Shown here: positions 17,967 through 26,886 of the stretch, in pieces
How the letters are laid out: every line of letters begins with the position of its first letter
How positions within the stretch are numbered: position 1 is the stretch's first letter
NCBI GenBank assembly: GCA_013215285.1
Contig: JABSRD010000001.1
Coordinates: 1-64,000, forward strand
From: Candidatus Nitrosopumilus sp.
GTDB lineage: Archaea; Thermoproteota; Nitrososphaeria; Nitrososphaerales; Nitrosopumilaceae
Direction: 5' to 3'
Length of the DNA stretch: 64,000 bases
Position numbers and translations under genes: made by a program
The notes under the pieces: generated by a model
Databases searched by the model: none
Told to the model about the DNA's origin: nothing
Seen by the model: only the letters and a program-made list of their open reading frames with translations

Positions 17967-20142
17967 AGATGTCCCATAACGTTGATGCTATTCTACCCTC
18001 TACCTTCTTACCCTCTGCAAATGGCTGGCCACCAATTATGTCACCCCCAATGTTGTATCTTCCCGTCTCAAAGTTGATGGGGTATTGGTATGCAGAAAAT
18101 GATGCAGTAGGTGAATCTGTAATTAATAATGCAACAAAGTGTGCCCACCCTTCAGTCCATGCACATTCAGAATCTGATGTGTCATACACTTTGTGAGATG
18201 CACATGTAGATGTGTCACCTGGAAATGGTGAATTGTTTTTCTGGTATATGGATTTTTGTATGTGGTGTCCGTATTCGTGTAGAATTGTTGCAGGCGAGGA
18301 TTCGTCTGGAGTATAAACGCTTCGTTTAAGATCAATTATTTTATTTAATCGAATGTAATTGTCTTCGTGAACATATTCTGTTTTTACTAGTTCAGGAGAT
18401 CCCCACTTTACTGTAGTTCCTGGAATTTCATAATTTAGTTTAGCATCAAAATAATTCCATCCATCAAGAATAGTACCATATATCCAAGATGCTCTACTAA
18501 AATCATCAACAGTATTTCCATCAGGAGATATGGTTCCATAGTTGAATATTGTTCCTGATAAATTTGGATAGACATTTCCTGTAATCTCAAATAATTTGTT
18601 TTCAAAATTAATAATAGTAAAATTATCATGTTTTAGTTTTGCTTTTACTATAACATCAACTGTATTCTCACCATCAGGATCACTTTGTGGAATTACAAAT
18701 GAAAAGTTTCCCGCACTGCTTGTTTGTGTACATAGATCCTTGTTATCAGAATCTTTGATTGGTGTATCAACACCGGTCCCCACATTACGTTCATAGATAC
18801 ACGCACGAACAGAATCAGCTCCAGTTAACACATTGTCTGCATTCTTGGTCTTTATTGTTCCATAAACAAATACTTGAGATGTGGGTGTCTGACTAAATGC
18901 TTGCGGCAATATCCAGTGGAATGATGGTAAATAACTTTGTGCTGATAATTGTGGTGATTCAAGTTCGGGATGTTTTGCAAACAATTCATCTATAGTGTTT
19001 TGTGATACATTTTCATTTTGAAGAAACTGCCTTGTATTTTCAGTAGATACGCTATTTTTGATAAACTCTGATAAATTTTCTATCAAGTATGAATCTGTTT
19101 CTATAACAGAATCTGATTCATGTGTTGTTTTACTTGGCCAAGAAAAAGATTCTTCTACTGATATTAATTCACTTGATGAAAGTGATCTTGCTAATCGTGA
19201 TGGGGTATTCGTTGTGACTTGATCTTCAGAAAGAAATACAGTATCACCAGAATATGTAAAATATCTTTCTTGATTATGTGCATCGGCCCAAATTACAATT
19301 TTGTTGTAAGGATAATTAATTGATTTATCTATCTGAAGTGTAATGGTTTCAGAATGAATTTTGGTATCATCATAATCAATTTGTTTTTTATATTCAGATA
19401 AAGTGATTCCTGAATAACTATCTCGTTCATCAACAAGATTAAACCCAGATGCAGATACAAGTTGTACTCCTGCCCAAAGACTAAATGTAAGATGTACTCC
19501 TTCAGGTCCTTCATCACCTGGAGATATATCATCAATCTCACCTGTCTCTTTGTCAAACTCTACCATGCTCCAAGTTAATGTCACATCAAATGGTTCTCCC
19601 ATCTTTACCTGTAATGGTGTGTCAAGGGTAGTCTTTGGCCAAGGACTAGTTCCACCTATCGATGAAGAGTTAGACTGAGAATCATCAGATGTTGTGATTA
19701 ATCGTTGATCAGATATTTTCTGTATAAACATTGGATAAGGGATATTTTTTATTAGATCACCGAACTGTACGTTTACAGGAATTATTTCATTTGTATTGTT
19801 TGTTGTAATATTAGAATAAACATCAGTGTTGTCTGTAATTTCTACAGAGTTTGAAATGTCTTCTGTCAGAGTTTTTGGATTTATTATATCATCTTTTTGT
19901 ATAAACTCTGTTGCAATGATGCTCCAATTCATCTTATTTACAGTGGATTCATGTACACAAGCTGGATTATTATTATCTCTAATTACAAGTACACGACTTT
20001 CTCTACAAATTATATCCTCAGGTAAAACACCTGATTCTAGCTGCTTTTTTGGAGAAATATACTCAGCATATGATGGTAAAATTACTCCCATCACTAATAC
20101 TATAAAAAGAGACAATACCAAAACAGAGTTAAGGATATTCAC
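17938..20142 (-). pseudogene. Secreted zinc metalloprotease, N-terminal catalytic part (frameshifted at 3' end)
   Basis: About 734 residues from a GTG at 20142 (a TTG at 20151 is the longer alternative). A signal peptide (VLVLSLFIVLVMGVILPSYA) is followed by a long pro-region and a metalloprotease domain with the zinc motif HEYGHH (HExxH) and, further on, ECAWTEGWAHFVALL, which supplies the third ligand and Met-turn region of this kind of peptidase. The frame stops at WDIYDSTNESGG, in the middle of the fold, at five G (17942-17946). The next frame continues the same domain. A TATA-like box lies 25 bases before the GTG, so the message would be leaderless. It may be a pseudogene, a phase-variable gene or a sequence error. 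Confidence 0.75.
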
Positions 20143-20160
20143 AAGTATCAAATTGAATTA

Positions 20161-20172
20161 TTTAATTTAAGC
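20161..20172 (-). promoter_or_regulatory. TATA-like box of the metalloprotease gene
   Basis: GCTTAAATTAAA on the minus strand, centred about 25 bases upstream of the GTG at 20142; supports that GTG over the upstream TTG. Confidence 0.5.
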
Positions 20173-20244
20173 ATTACCAGAGATTCTTCCTTTTTGGAAA
20201 ATCAATCTCTGAAATTTGTATCTAGAAATAATTACACAATATGT

Positions 20245-21003
20245 CTAATCATCAAACATTCTCTCAAAGAGCTGCTTTTCATTATCGTTACATCCAAACT
20301 TTACTGCAATGTATTTTGTGTACTGTACAAATTTCTCCTCATCATAGTTTAACTCCTCAAAGGCTTCTACAAAAATCTCATTTGATACTTTTGTATGTTT
20401 TGTGTGTAGTTCCTCTAGTTCTTTAGAATATTTCTCATGTGTTACATCATTCCAGTCTTCTTTTTTTCCATGTTGTTGTACAAATTGTTTTGATAAATCT
20501 GATTTCTCAAATGGTTGTGTATTATACAACATGCACAATGACAAAAGACACTTTGCAAATGTATCGCCTTGGTGCACATATCTTCGTAACAATGCAAACT
20601 GGAACAAGTCATATTCAAATCCTGATACCATGATACTGCATTGGTTTAATCCAAGCTCATACATGTGATGATATATTGAATCTGCTTGTTGTGTAGTGCA
20701 GTTCTCCAAGTTTATAATTTCAGATTTTATTGACTTTTCAGTTAATCTTGGATTCTTTGCATATTTTAGAGTCAAAAATAAAACAATATGTCTGATTAAT
20801 TTTTCATTGATTTGTATTTCATTTGTCTCTTTTCGTCTTATACCATAACAGTATTCCAAGTTATTCTCTATGATTTGCAGTTCCACATCTAACAGACTAG
20901 CTAACTTTTCAGAGTTATACCCATAATCAAAATGAAGACGATAAACCTGATTTTGTCTTTGTGTAGTGTCATCTGTTTTGGATAATTCTAATGATTTATT
21001 CAT
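20245..21003 (-). CDS. HTH-domain protein, companion of the TIR-HTH protein
   Basis: 252 residues from the ATG at 21003, which overlaps the TGA of the upstream gene (ATGA), so the two are translationally coupled. Near the N-terminus VYRLHFDYGYNSEKLASLLDV is a helix-turn-helix that aligns with VYRLHFELGYSARKISEMMKV in the upstream protein, showing that they are paralogues. The remaining part is helical (for example KSIKSEIINLENCTTQQADSIYHHMYELG, and a matching 'QQAELMIENLNQFGLSQ' segment upstream), with no signal peptide or membrane segment. I do not recognise a catalytic motif. It may be a regulator or the partner of the TIR protein; the pair is inside the mobile element. Confidence 0.65.
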   Translation of the reverse strand: MNKSLELSKTDDTTQRQNQVYRLHFDYGYNSEKLASLLDVELQIIENNLEYCYGIRRKETNEIQINEKLIRHIVLFLTLKYAKNPRLTEKSIKSEIINLENCTTQQADSIYHHMYELGLNQCSIMVSGFEYDLFQFALLRRYVHQGDTFAKCLLSLCMLYNTQPFEKSDLSKQFVQQHGKKEDWNDVTHEKYSKELEELHTKHTKVSNEIFVEAFEELNYDEEKFVQYTKYIAVKFGCNDNEKQLFERMFDD

Positions 21004-21929
21004 GTGAATTCTCGTATCTTTTTTACAATGTTTGATTTTTCTTGAATCATTGATTTTTCTAAAATACAATCTGAATTACATGATACATACTGTACCAATA
21101 GATCATCCAGATATTTTGATTCTTTATCACTTAGATATCCTCTCATTGCACTAAATTCCTTAAAGTTATGATATCCTGATTGTAAAAACTGTGATAAACC
21201 AAACTGATTTAAATTCTCTATCATTAATTCAGCTTGTTGTATTTTACATCTTTGTAGTTTTATGACTAATGTTAATAATTCTGATTCTTTTATAGGATTT
21301 ATGATTTGCAGTGCAGATAATTTTCTAGCTAATTGTGATATCTCATTTTCTTCAACTGTTTGTGGTTCTGTATGATTCTCCAATATCTTGAGATAAAGAC
21401 TGGAAGTTTTGTTGTTAATTTCTGCAATCAGTTTCTCAATGTTTAATTCTAATTCCAAGTCTTGGCAAGATTCTAGTTTTTCTGTTAATCTACTAATTTG
21501 ATTTTCGTATCGTGTTAACTGTTTTATTATACATCCCTTTATCTCATTTTTCTCAAAGGATTTTCCTAGTGTTTCATACCAAAACCGAACATCGGCATTA
21601 ATTGTATTGCGATTTACTTTCATCATCTCTGAGATTTTTCTAGCTGAATATCCAAGCTCAAAGTGTAATCTATACACTTCATCTCTTCTCTTTTCTTTTG
21701 CAATCTTAACTTCTTTTTTAATTGGAATACTTTGGATAGCACTGTTAGTAAGAAATACGATAAAAATATGACAGTCTTTTAGAGATTTATCAATTTGTTC
21801 TTGCCATTTTTCACCTTTTGGAATAAGCTGATCTATGAAAACTTCACAATAAGGTGTGTGTTTATTCAAATAATCTCTCACAAATTTTGCCTCTTCTTTA
21901 TAATCCTCTTGTGAATATGAAATGAATAT
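21000..21929 (-). CDS. TIR-domain/HTH protein, non-canonical or missing start
   Basis: The reading frame carries a TIR domain: KIFISYSQEDYKEE (strand A, 21932 downward), CEVFIDQLIPKGEKWQEQIDKSLKDC, HIFIVFLTNSAIQS and IKKEVKIA, where the Glu in KKEV is at the position of the TIR NADase catalytic Glu. The domain then breaks off and is followed by an HTH (VYRLHFELGYSARKISEMMKVNRNT) and a helical C-terminal region. No ATG, GTG or TTG exists between an upstream in-frame TAG and the first GTG at 21881, which would delete strand A. So it either starts at ATA/ATT near 21929 (used as nominal coordinate) or is 5'-truncated. From GTG 21881 the protein has 293 residues. It overlaps its paralogue by ATGA. 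Confidence 0.6.
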   Translation of the reverse strand: MFISYSQEDYKEEAKFVRDYLNKHTPYCEVFIDQLIPKGEKWQEQIDKSLKDCHIFIVFLTNSAIQSIPIKKEVKIAKEKRRDEVYRLHFELGYSARKISEMMKVNRNTINADVRFWYETLGKSFEKNEIKGCIIKQLTRYENQISRLTEKLESCQDLELELNIEKLIAEINNKTSSLYLKILENHTEPQTVEENEISQLARKLSALQIINPIKESELLTLVIKLQRCKIQQAELMIENLNQFGLSQFLQSGYHNFKEFSAMRGYLSDKESKYLDDLLVQYVSCNSDCILEKSMIQEKSNIVKKIREFT

Positions 21930-21956
21930 TTTAAGAAGTATTAAAATTAATTGGAA

Positions 21957-21980
21957 TGTACAGATAAATCTGTTTGTACA
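21957..21980. promoter_or_regulatory. Inverted repeat upstream of recombinase gene
   Basis: TGTACAGA at 21957 and TCTG(TT)TGTACA ending at 21980 form an imperfect dyad between the TIR-HTH gene and the divergent recombinase gene; a possible operator. Confidence 0.35.
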
Positions 21981-22024
21981 CTAGTATTGAATCTGTTAAG
22001 ATACAATACAATAATGTACCTTTT

Positions 22025-23404
22025 ATGGTTACAATGAATAACAGTTCTGTGAAGATTACTCAGGAAGAAATTATCGAAATCAGTGAGACTCCTTTCCAGT
22101 TATTTCACAGAGGAATTCCAAACCCAAAGACAAATCGTGTTTGGACTGATGTGTTAAAGAAGGTTCTTTGTGAATATCTGGAAACTATTCTGGCAGGGGA
22201 TGTACGACTGATCCAACAACAAAAAGATGAGATGGCAAGAACTGGAAAAAAATTACAATATCGTAAATCATACTATGATGCAGACTTTGAGATTCGTGTT
22301 AACGAACTAGTTAGAAGGGCAAAAGAAGATTCTAAATGGATTGATTCTATTCTGATTACTGTTACATCCAAATTAATGGATCGCAACAAACTAGAAAAAA
22401 ACAATCCTGATTACATTCAGTCATCCATGGTTAAAGGTGCGTTAAAACCACTGAAAAAATTATTCAAAATGACTGATGTTCCTATAGCTTGGGGAAAAAT
22501 TGACAGTTTGATTACAGATGATAATGATGTTAAAGACAAGTCTAGAGGTTATGAGTTAGACGAATTACAAAAAATAGACAAATTTTGTGACCCTATGGAG
22601 CGTGTCATGATAAAACTTGGTGCAAGTTCTGGTGTTCGTTGTGGTGCATATTCTTTGAAATGGGGTCATATCTTCAAAGTCTATCAAGTACAAAAAGACA
22701 AATTCATTTGGGAAACAAATGAGGTCACTGAGACTATCTCTGAGAACTATCCTGTAGTATGTAGAATTATTATAGTCTATGCTGATTCAAATTATGAGTA
22801 TTTTGGACTAGTCACACCTGAATGGTTAGATGATTTAGAAGTTTATCGTGAAACTTGGATTAATGATACTAATCAAATTCCAAAAGATGATGATCCCTTA
22901 TTCAAGAGAGCAGGACCATTTGTCAAAGAATTACATTATGGTGGAATCCGAAAACGAGTTGAAGATGTTATCAATGCCTCCAAAGTTCGAAAACGAATTC
23001 CTAACACCAAACAAAAATACAATGTACCTTTGTTCAATGGACTACGGAGATTTTTCAACAAACAAAATAAAAAAGCATTATCTAAAACCTCAATACTTGC
23101 ATCATTAATAATTAAAGAATATCAGTTAGGACATGGTGGATTGGTAAAACTAGACAGAAGTTATTTCAAAGAACAAGTTGAAGAATTAGTTGAAGAATAT
23201 TTACAAACAATTCCATATGTCACAATCAATAAAGAAGCAATAAAACAAACAGAACTAGATAAAGTCATAAAAGAAAAATCAAAATTAATCAAAGAAAAAG
23301 AAAATGCAGTATCACTATCAAAAAGAATTGATGAACAAGATACCGTAATTGCAGAATTCAAAGAATTGTTACAGGACATACGAAAGAAAAATTTGACTGA
23401 TTAA
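22025..23404 (+). CDS. Tyrosine recombinase (site-specific integrase)
   Basis: 459 residues from the ATG at 22025; an upstream in-frame TTG at 21974 lies in the dyad and is less likely. The C-terminal catalytic domain shows box I in LGASSGVRCGAYSLKW with the first catalytic Arg, box II as FNGLRRFF (Arg kept, the usual His replaced by Asn), a GHGG segment at the usual His/Trp position, and KLDRSYFKE with the nucleophile Tyr. A C-terminal coiled coil (about 40 residues, Lys/Glu-rich) follows. Such enzymes integrate elements at tRNA genes. It sits divergently from the TIR-HTH pair in mid-element, not at the end. Confidence 0.8.
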   Translation: MVTMNNSSVKITQEEIIEISETPFQLFHRGIPNPKTNRVWTDVLKKVLCEYLETILAGDVRLIQQQKDEMARTGKKLQYRKSYYDADFEIRVNELVRRAKEDSKWIDSILITVTSKLMDRNKLEKNNPDYIQSSMVKGALKPLKKLFKMTDVPIAWGKIDSLITDDNDVKDKSRGYELDELQKIDKFCDPMERVMIKLGASSGVRCGAYSLKWGHIFKVYQVQKDKFIWETNEVTETISENYPVVCRIIIVYADSNYEYFGLVTPEWLDDLEVYRETWINDTNQIPKDDDPLFKRAGPFVKELHYGGIRKRVEDVINASKVRKRIPNTKQKYNVPLFNGLRRFFNKQNKKALSKTSILASLIIKEYQLGHGGLVKLDRSYFKEQVEELVEEYLQTIPYVTINKEAIKQTELDKVIKEKSKLIKEKENAVSLSKRIDEQDTVIAEFKELLQDIRKKNLTD

Positions 23405-23407
23405 TTA

Positions 23408-23815
23408 TTATGAAGTTATATCATTGTCATATGCGGAATTAAATCCATGTTTTTTTAGAATTTTTACAACGTCTGGTAATTCCCACATGAATTTTACATG
23501 TACACAGTTATCTGATTCACAATATTCGCAAAATCCTTTTTTTTCAGAATCTTTTAAGAAAACAGTTACAATGTCCCCCATTCTTCCCATATCATTATCT
23601 AGAATTCTTACTTTGTCATCATATGTGTTAGAATGCTGTAATCGTTTTTGTTCATATTCTTCTATTGAATGATTTACAGATCTTGCGATAAATTGGCTAA
23701 TGCTAGCAAATCCTTTCTTTTTCATCATGTCTGTTTCTAAAATTTTCTCAACTTCATCTACTAGTTCTTTTGGAAGTTGTACAGTACGCCATTCTGCCTT
23801 GTTTTTTTGAACCAT
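23408..23815 (-). CDS. Ribbon-helix-helix protein with C-terminal Cys/His cluster
   Basis: 135 residues from the ATG at 23815 (MVQKNKAEWRTVQLPKELVDEVEKIL). Residues about 8-55 form a ribbon-helix-helix DNA-binding domain with the strand WRTVQLP and helices LVDEVEKIL and SISQFIARSVNHSIEEY. The tail has CEYCESDNCVHVKF, a possible zinc site. It converges on the recombinase gene with three bases between stops. It is probably a regulator of the element. The broken ORF at 23927 is a plus-strand paralogue of its RHH part. Confidence 0.75.
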   Translation of the reverse strand: MVQKNKAEWRTVQLPKELVDEVEKILETDMMKKKGFASISQFIARSVNHSIEEYEQKRLQHSNTYDDKVRILDNDMGRMGDIVTVFLKDSEKKGFCEYCESDNCVHVKFMWELPDVVKILKKHGFNSAYDNDITS

Positions 23816-23926
23816 GTATTGTATGTCATATTGGATACTTAGTAAAATATGTGAAAACAATTGAGCTATGATGTGGTATCTATCTAACATATATTGAAAT
23901 ATTTGATGTGATATGGATATAATATT

Positions 23927-24079
23927 ATGGCTAAATGGCGCGGAGTATAACTCTCACGTAATTTAGTAAATGATGTTGAGAAAATTGTCAAGTCAAAGTC
24001 ATCATCATATCATAGTATTTCTGAATATGTAACCTACTCGATAAGGAAAGAATTAGAAAGAGTGAGATCTCAGAAATGA
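23927..24079 (+). pseudogene. RHH (CopG-like) gene with in-frame TAA
   Basis: Translation from ATG 23927 reads MAKWRGV, stop (TAA 23948-23950), then LSRNLVNDVEKIVKS...SISEYVTYSIRKELERV. This matches the RHH protein next door (WRTVQLPKELVDEVEKIL, SISQFIARSV) if the TAA is read as Gln (CAA). So a single base change has stopped a 50-codon RHH gene. The next ORF overlaps its terminal TGA by ATGA, so the old operon structure is intact. Confidence 0.75.
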
Positions 24080-24252
24080 GCCAAGTTTTAAAACCAAAAC
24101 TCAAGGAATTTCTCATTACTTATGATGGTCAAGAACCTCAAGTTTTGGTAGTAACTCATCAACTATTCTATTCCAATAAAGAATTTCAACAATTCATTAT
24201 TCATCAAAAATGTCTAGATTGTGATTTTGAATCTCATTTTGAGAAGGTGTAA
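24076..24252 (+). CDS. Small hypothetical protein of the element
   Basis: 58 residues, start ATG 24076 overlapping the stop of the RHH relic (ATGA). It begins MSQVLKPKLKEFLITYDGQ and contains a CLDCDF motif near the end. No function recognised; kept because of its coupling to neighbours on both sides (the next start is two bases after its stop). Confidence 0.55.
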   Translation: MSQVLKPKLKEFLITYDGQEPQVLVVTHQLFYSNKEFQQFIIHQKCLDCDFESHFEKV

Positions 24253-24254
24253 AA

Positions 24255-24452
24255 ATGCCATATGTAAAAAAATCAATTTATGACAAATTACTTCATTATC
24301 ATGAAATTTTTCATGTTCTACAATCTGAATTTCAAAGACACGATAGATTTGTAAAAAAATATGAAAATAATTTTCAATCTAGGAATCGTGCTTCTAATTT
24401 TCAAGAGATTAAACAAAAACGAGATTTGTTAAAGGAGATTCTACAAAAATGA
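24255..24452 (+). CDS. Small hypothetical protein, helical
   Basis: 65 residues, charged and helical (SIYDKLLHYHEIFHVLQSEFQRHDRFVKKYENNF, then a second Lys-rich helix). No membrane segment. Its stop overlaps the next start by ATGA. The family is not recognised. Confidence 0.55.
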   Translation: MPYVKKSIYDKLLHYHEIFHVLQSEFQRHDRFVKKYENNFQSRNRASNFQEIKQKRDLLKEILQK

Positions 24453-24637
24453 ATAAAAAACATTCTGAATGGATTCAAGTTGTAGGAATTATTGCAGTGT
24501 TACTTTTCATTAGTTTTACATTTTGTACATCAATTGATTTTTTCACTGATGGCGAAATTAGTTGTCGTCCATTAAAGAAAGTAAATGAGATTGTACAAAA
24601 TGAATTTCAGTTTACTATGAGGTGTTACATAAAATGA
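24449..24637 (+). CDS. Small membrane protein of the element
   Basis: 62 residues with one transmembrane segment (VVGIIAVLLFISFTFCTSI) after a short basic N-terminus, followed by an outward tail with two Cys. Both ends overlap neighbouring ORFs by ATGA, which supports translation. Function unknown. Confidence 0.55.
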   Translation: MNKKHSEWIQVVGIIAVLLFISFTFCTSIDFFTDGEISCRPLKKVNEIVQNEFQFTMRCYIK

Positions 24638-24750
24638 CTAATGTTTGTTACAAATGTTCTAGAGGATATCATGAAGAATGTTTAGGTGATACTTGTGAAT
24701 GTCTTGTTGTTTTTTGTAGAATTATAATTGATGGAGTTTCCAATAATTGA
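24634..24750 (+). CDS. Very small Cys-rich protein
   Basis: 38 residues starting MTNVCYKCSRGYHEECLGDTC, with a Cys/His pattern (C-x2-C-x4-H-x2-C-x4-C-x-C) that could bind zinc. Start overlaps the previous stop (ATGA) and its stop overlaps the next TTG (TTGA). Confidence 0.5.
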   Translation: MTNVCYKCSRGYHEECLGDTCECLVVFCRIIIDGVSNN

Positions 24751-24908
24751 CAAATTGTGCAAATTGTAATTTTGATTTGAATTATCATTCAGAAACTAAA
24801 ACTGAGATTTGTCTAAAGAAATTATCAAAGAAACTTGAAGGAAGGAATGTCGGAGTTCTCCTTCAAGTCAATCAACACAATAGAATACTGGCTGATATAT
24901 TTGGATAA
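24747..24908 (+). CDS. Small protein with CxxC motif
   Basis: 53 residues from a TTG at 24747 that overlaps the previous TGA. It begins MTNCANCNFDLNYHSETK, a small zinc-ribbon-like start resembling that of the preceding ORF (MTNVCYKC). Weak on its own; supported by the overlap chain. Confidence 0.45.
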   Translation: MTNCANCNFDLNYHSETKTEICLKKLSKKLEGRNVGVLLQVNQHNRILADIFG

Positions 24909-24963
24909 CATTATCTCATTCTTTAAGGGTTCGGTAGAATAGCTATGCATTCTGATCATTCCA

Positions 24964-25131
24964 CTATAAGGTTCCACTAACAATAACATCTGAGTAGTCA
25001 TTGTAATGTCTTACTGAATCATAAGATAATGGGGGATAGCAGGGATACGGTCCTACACATCTAGCTTCTGTATCTTGAATTCCAATAATTCCAAACAAAA
25101 CCAATGGAATTACTACCCAAACCAACTTCAT
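24964..25131 (-). pseudogene. N-terminal fragment of a secreted protein
   Basis: 55 residues. A signal peptide (MKLVWVVIPLVLFGIIG) is followed by RCVGPYPCYPP and YNDYSDVIVSGTL, then stop. This is the usual opening of exported netrin/TIMP-like domain proteins (signal peptide, Cys motif, first strand 'SDVIVSGT'), cut off after the first strand. The plus-strand gene at 26829 lacks just such an opening. See the finding on a possible inversion. Confidence 0.45.
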
Positions 25132-25183
25132 ATTCTTGATTTTCTGATAGGTTATTCTTAAAGACCACTCATCTTTAGTTCAT

Positions 25184-25333
25184 TCATTGAGCAATCATTC
25201 TTTGCTTGCTTAGACCTCCAAAATAATCAAAGTGTTCTCTTTTTAGATGTGCATAAAACCATCTCTCAAGAACATAGCCTTTTTTGATTCGTCTTCCACA
25301 AAAAGGACAGAAATATTTTTTTTGACGTTTCAT
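25184..25333 (-). CDS. Small zinc-finger protein downstream of rep
   Basis: 49 residues, start ATG 25333 overlapping the TGA of the Rep gene (ATGA). It begins MKRQKKYFCPFCGRRIKKGYV and has HLKREH about 20 residues later, giving a C2H2 zinc-finger pattern. Probably a DNA-binding accessory of the replication gene, by position only. Confidence 0.6.
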   Translation of the reverse strand: MKRQKKYFCPFCGRRIKKGYVLERWFYAHLKREHFDYFGGLSKQRMIAQ

Positions 25334-26886
25334 GAGTAATCCATCCATGATTTTATTTTCTGACTTGATGTAATTCTGTTATAGATTAGCGGATTATTTT
25401 CTATTCTTTCTAACTCACGTTGTTTTTTGGTTTTATGATGGATTGTATGATATGACTCATCATAGAACTCCATCTTTTCACCACTAATCATATCAATCTC
25501 TAAGAGCAGTCCTTCTGCAAACATGCAACCCTCACTCATGGCATCATCATCAGGCAGGAATCCTTGCCAATTGTGATAATCTTTGTTGATTTTGGCTGGA
25601 ACCAACGTTTCCCCACACAATTTGCATGATTTACTTTTCTCTATGTCTTCATCCTCTAAGATGTAATTGTCATCTCTGAATTTTTTAAGATATGAATTTT
25701 TGATTTTTCTGTATGATAATTCCCCAAACCAGTGAACAGAATGTTTGTGATTCTTTATGGCACAGTGGGATAACAAATAAAACGCAACAGAAAATACATT
25801 TTTTCTTTCATGTAAAGTGCCTTTGATTGGCTTGTGGTATACTACATTAATTCCAAACTTTTTGTAAATATCTTCTTTTGCAGTGGGCGATATCCAACCA
25901 AATGCAATGAGGTGATTGTGAATTGAGACATATGGTTTTGTCTTTCCAGTTTCAAATCTCCAATAGTGTGTAATTGAGACACCGCCTGTGATTCCTGCAA
26001 TCCTTCTCATCTGTTTTAGAATTCGTTGTTGTTTTGATTTGGAGTAACTCCAGAATATATCATCAGCAGGGATAGACTCTACAACGTGTGAAGGCTTTGA
26101 GTTTCTTTTCTGGTTTGTGGTTTTTTGTATCATTAGTCGATACAACCAAATTCTTCTCTCAATCTTTTTGGCGATTCGCATTCCTGCCTTTTGCACACAG
26201 ACAGGACATGACAATCTATTACAACTGTGAACTATTCTTTTTCCATAGTTATAATCCCTACATTTTGAGAATCTCCACTTGCCACAAGTTTCGTATTGGT
26301 CTGCACTTCCAGGTAACGTGTACCCCTGAAAGTCTAGCATTAATTTCCACTCAGAACGTTTTGCTAATTCGTAAATGTGTTCAGTGTTTGTTGGATTGAT
26401 TTTCTCTAGATTGGTTTGTTGTGTTTTCTCACTAATGATTTTTGGAATTTCTTGTTTGTCCTGGACTAATTTTTCTAAGAATTCTTTTTCTTTTGTTTCC
26501 CATTCTTCCTGGCTGAAAATCTCACCATTGCTAAAGACTTTGTATGAATTTCTTTTTTGTTGTTCTATAATGGATGCAGCAATTTTATGATTTAACGTTA
26601 CAGAGATTGGAATTCCTGCATAATCATCTGAATCAGAGTAAAACTTGAATCTGGCCAACTTTTTAGATTCATGCCATTTCAGGCCATTTTCATGCAATTT
26701 TATGCCTAGTTGACGTTTTTGAGTCAGCTGCAGCACTTGCTCTAGTGTCTCACACTGCGATAATTCCAGATCAAAGAATGTCTTGTTTCTTAATCTGAGA
26801 ATGTATGCTCTTTTCTCTGCATCTTTAATTGATTCCTCTAGTGGGTTACTTTTCGGAATGGCAGGAAACCATTGTTGATAAAACAT
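25330..26886 (-). CDS. rep: HUH-type replication initiation-like protein
   Basis: 518 residues. A zinc-binding stretch CGKWRFSKC...HSCNRLSCPVC (Cys201 to Cys230) precedes a basic helix; further on SIHNHLIAFG (His323, His325) resembles the HUH metal motif, and VFSVAFYLLSHC (Tyr370) may carry the nicking Tyr. This order is that of rolling-circle Rep proteins of archaeal plasmids and viruses. A second CxxC (CKLCGETL) lies near residue 425. The middle residue of HUH is Asn rather than hydrophobic, and the usual YxxK is not exact, so the call is probable rather than certain. The first 20 residues overlap the divergent frame at 26829. Confidence 0.62.
   Translation of the reverse strand: MFYQQWFPAIPKSNPLEESIKDAEKRAYILRLRNKTFFDLELSQCETLEQVLQLTQKRQLGIKLHENGLKWHESKKLARFKFYSDSDDYAGIPISVTLNHKIAASIIEQQKRNSYKVFSNGEIFSQEEWETKEKEFLEKLVQDKQEIPKIISEKTQQTNLEKINPTNTEHIYELAKRSEWKLMLDFQGYTLPGSADQYETCGKWRFSKCRDYNYGKRIVHSCNRLSCPVCVQKAGMRIAKKIERRIWLYRLMIQKTTNQKRNSKPSHVVESIPADDIFWSYSKSKQQRILKQMRRIAGITGGVSITHYWRFETGKTKPYVSIHNHLIAFGWISPTAKEDIYKKFGINVVYHKPIKGTLHERKNVFSVAFYLLSHCAIKNHKHSVHWFGELSYRKIKNSYLKKFRDDNYILEDEDIEKSKSCKLCGETLVPAKINKDYHNWQGFLPDDDAMSEGCMFAEGLLLEIDMISGEKMEFYDESYHTIHHKTKKQRELERIENNPLIYNRITSSQKIKSWMDYS

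Noticed and set aside
20402-20668. Plus-strand frame of 88 codons with Cys
   Set aside because: Opposite the HTH companion gene, which has ATGA coupling and a paralogue; the plus frame has no support.
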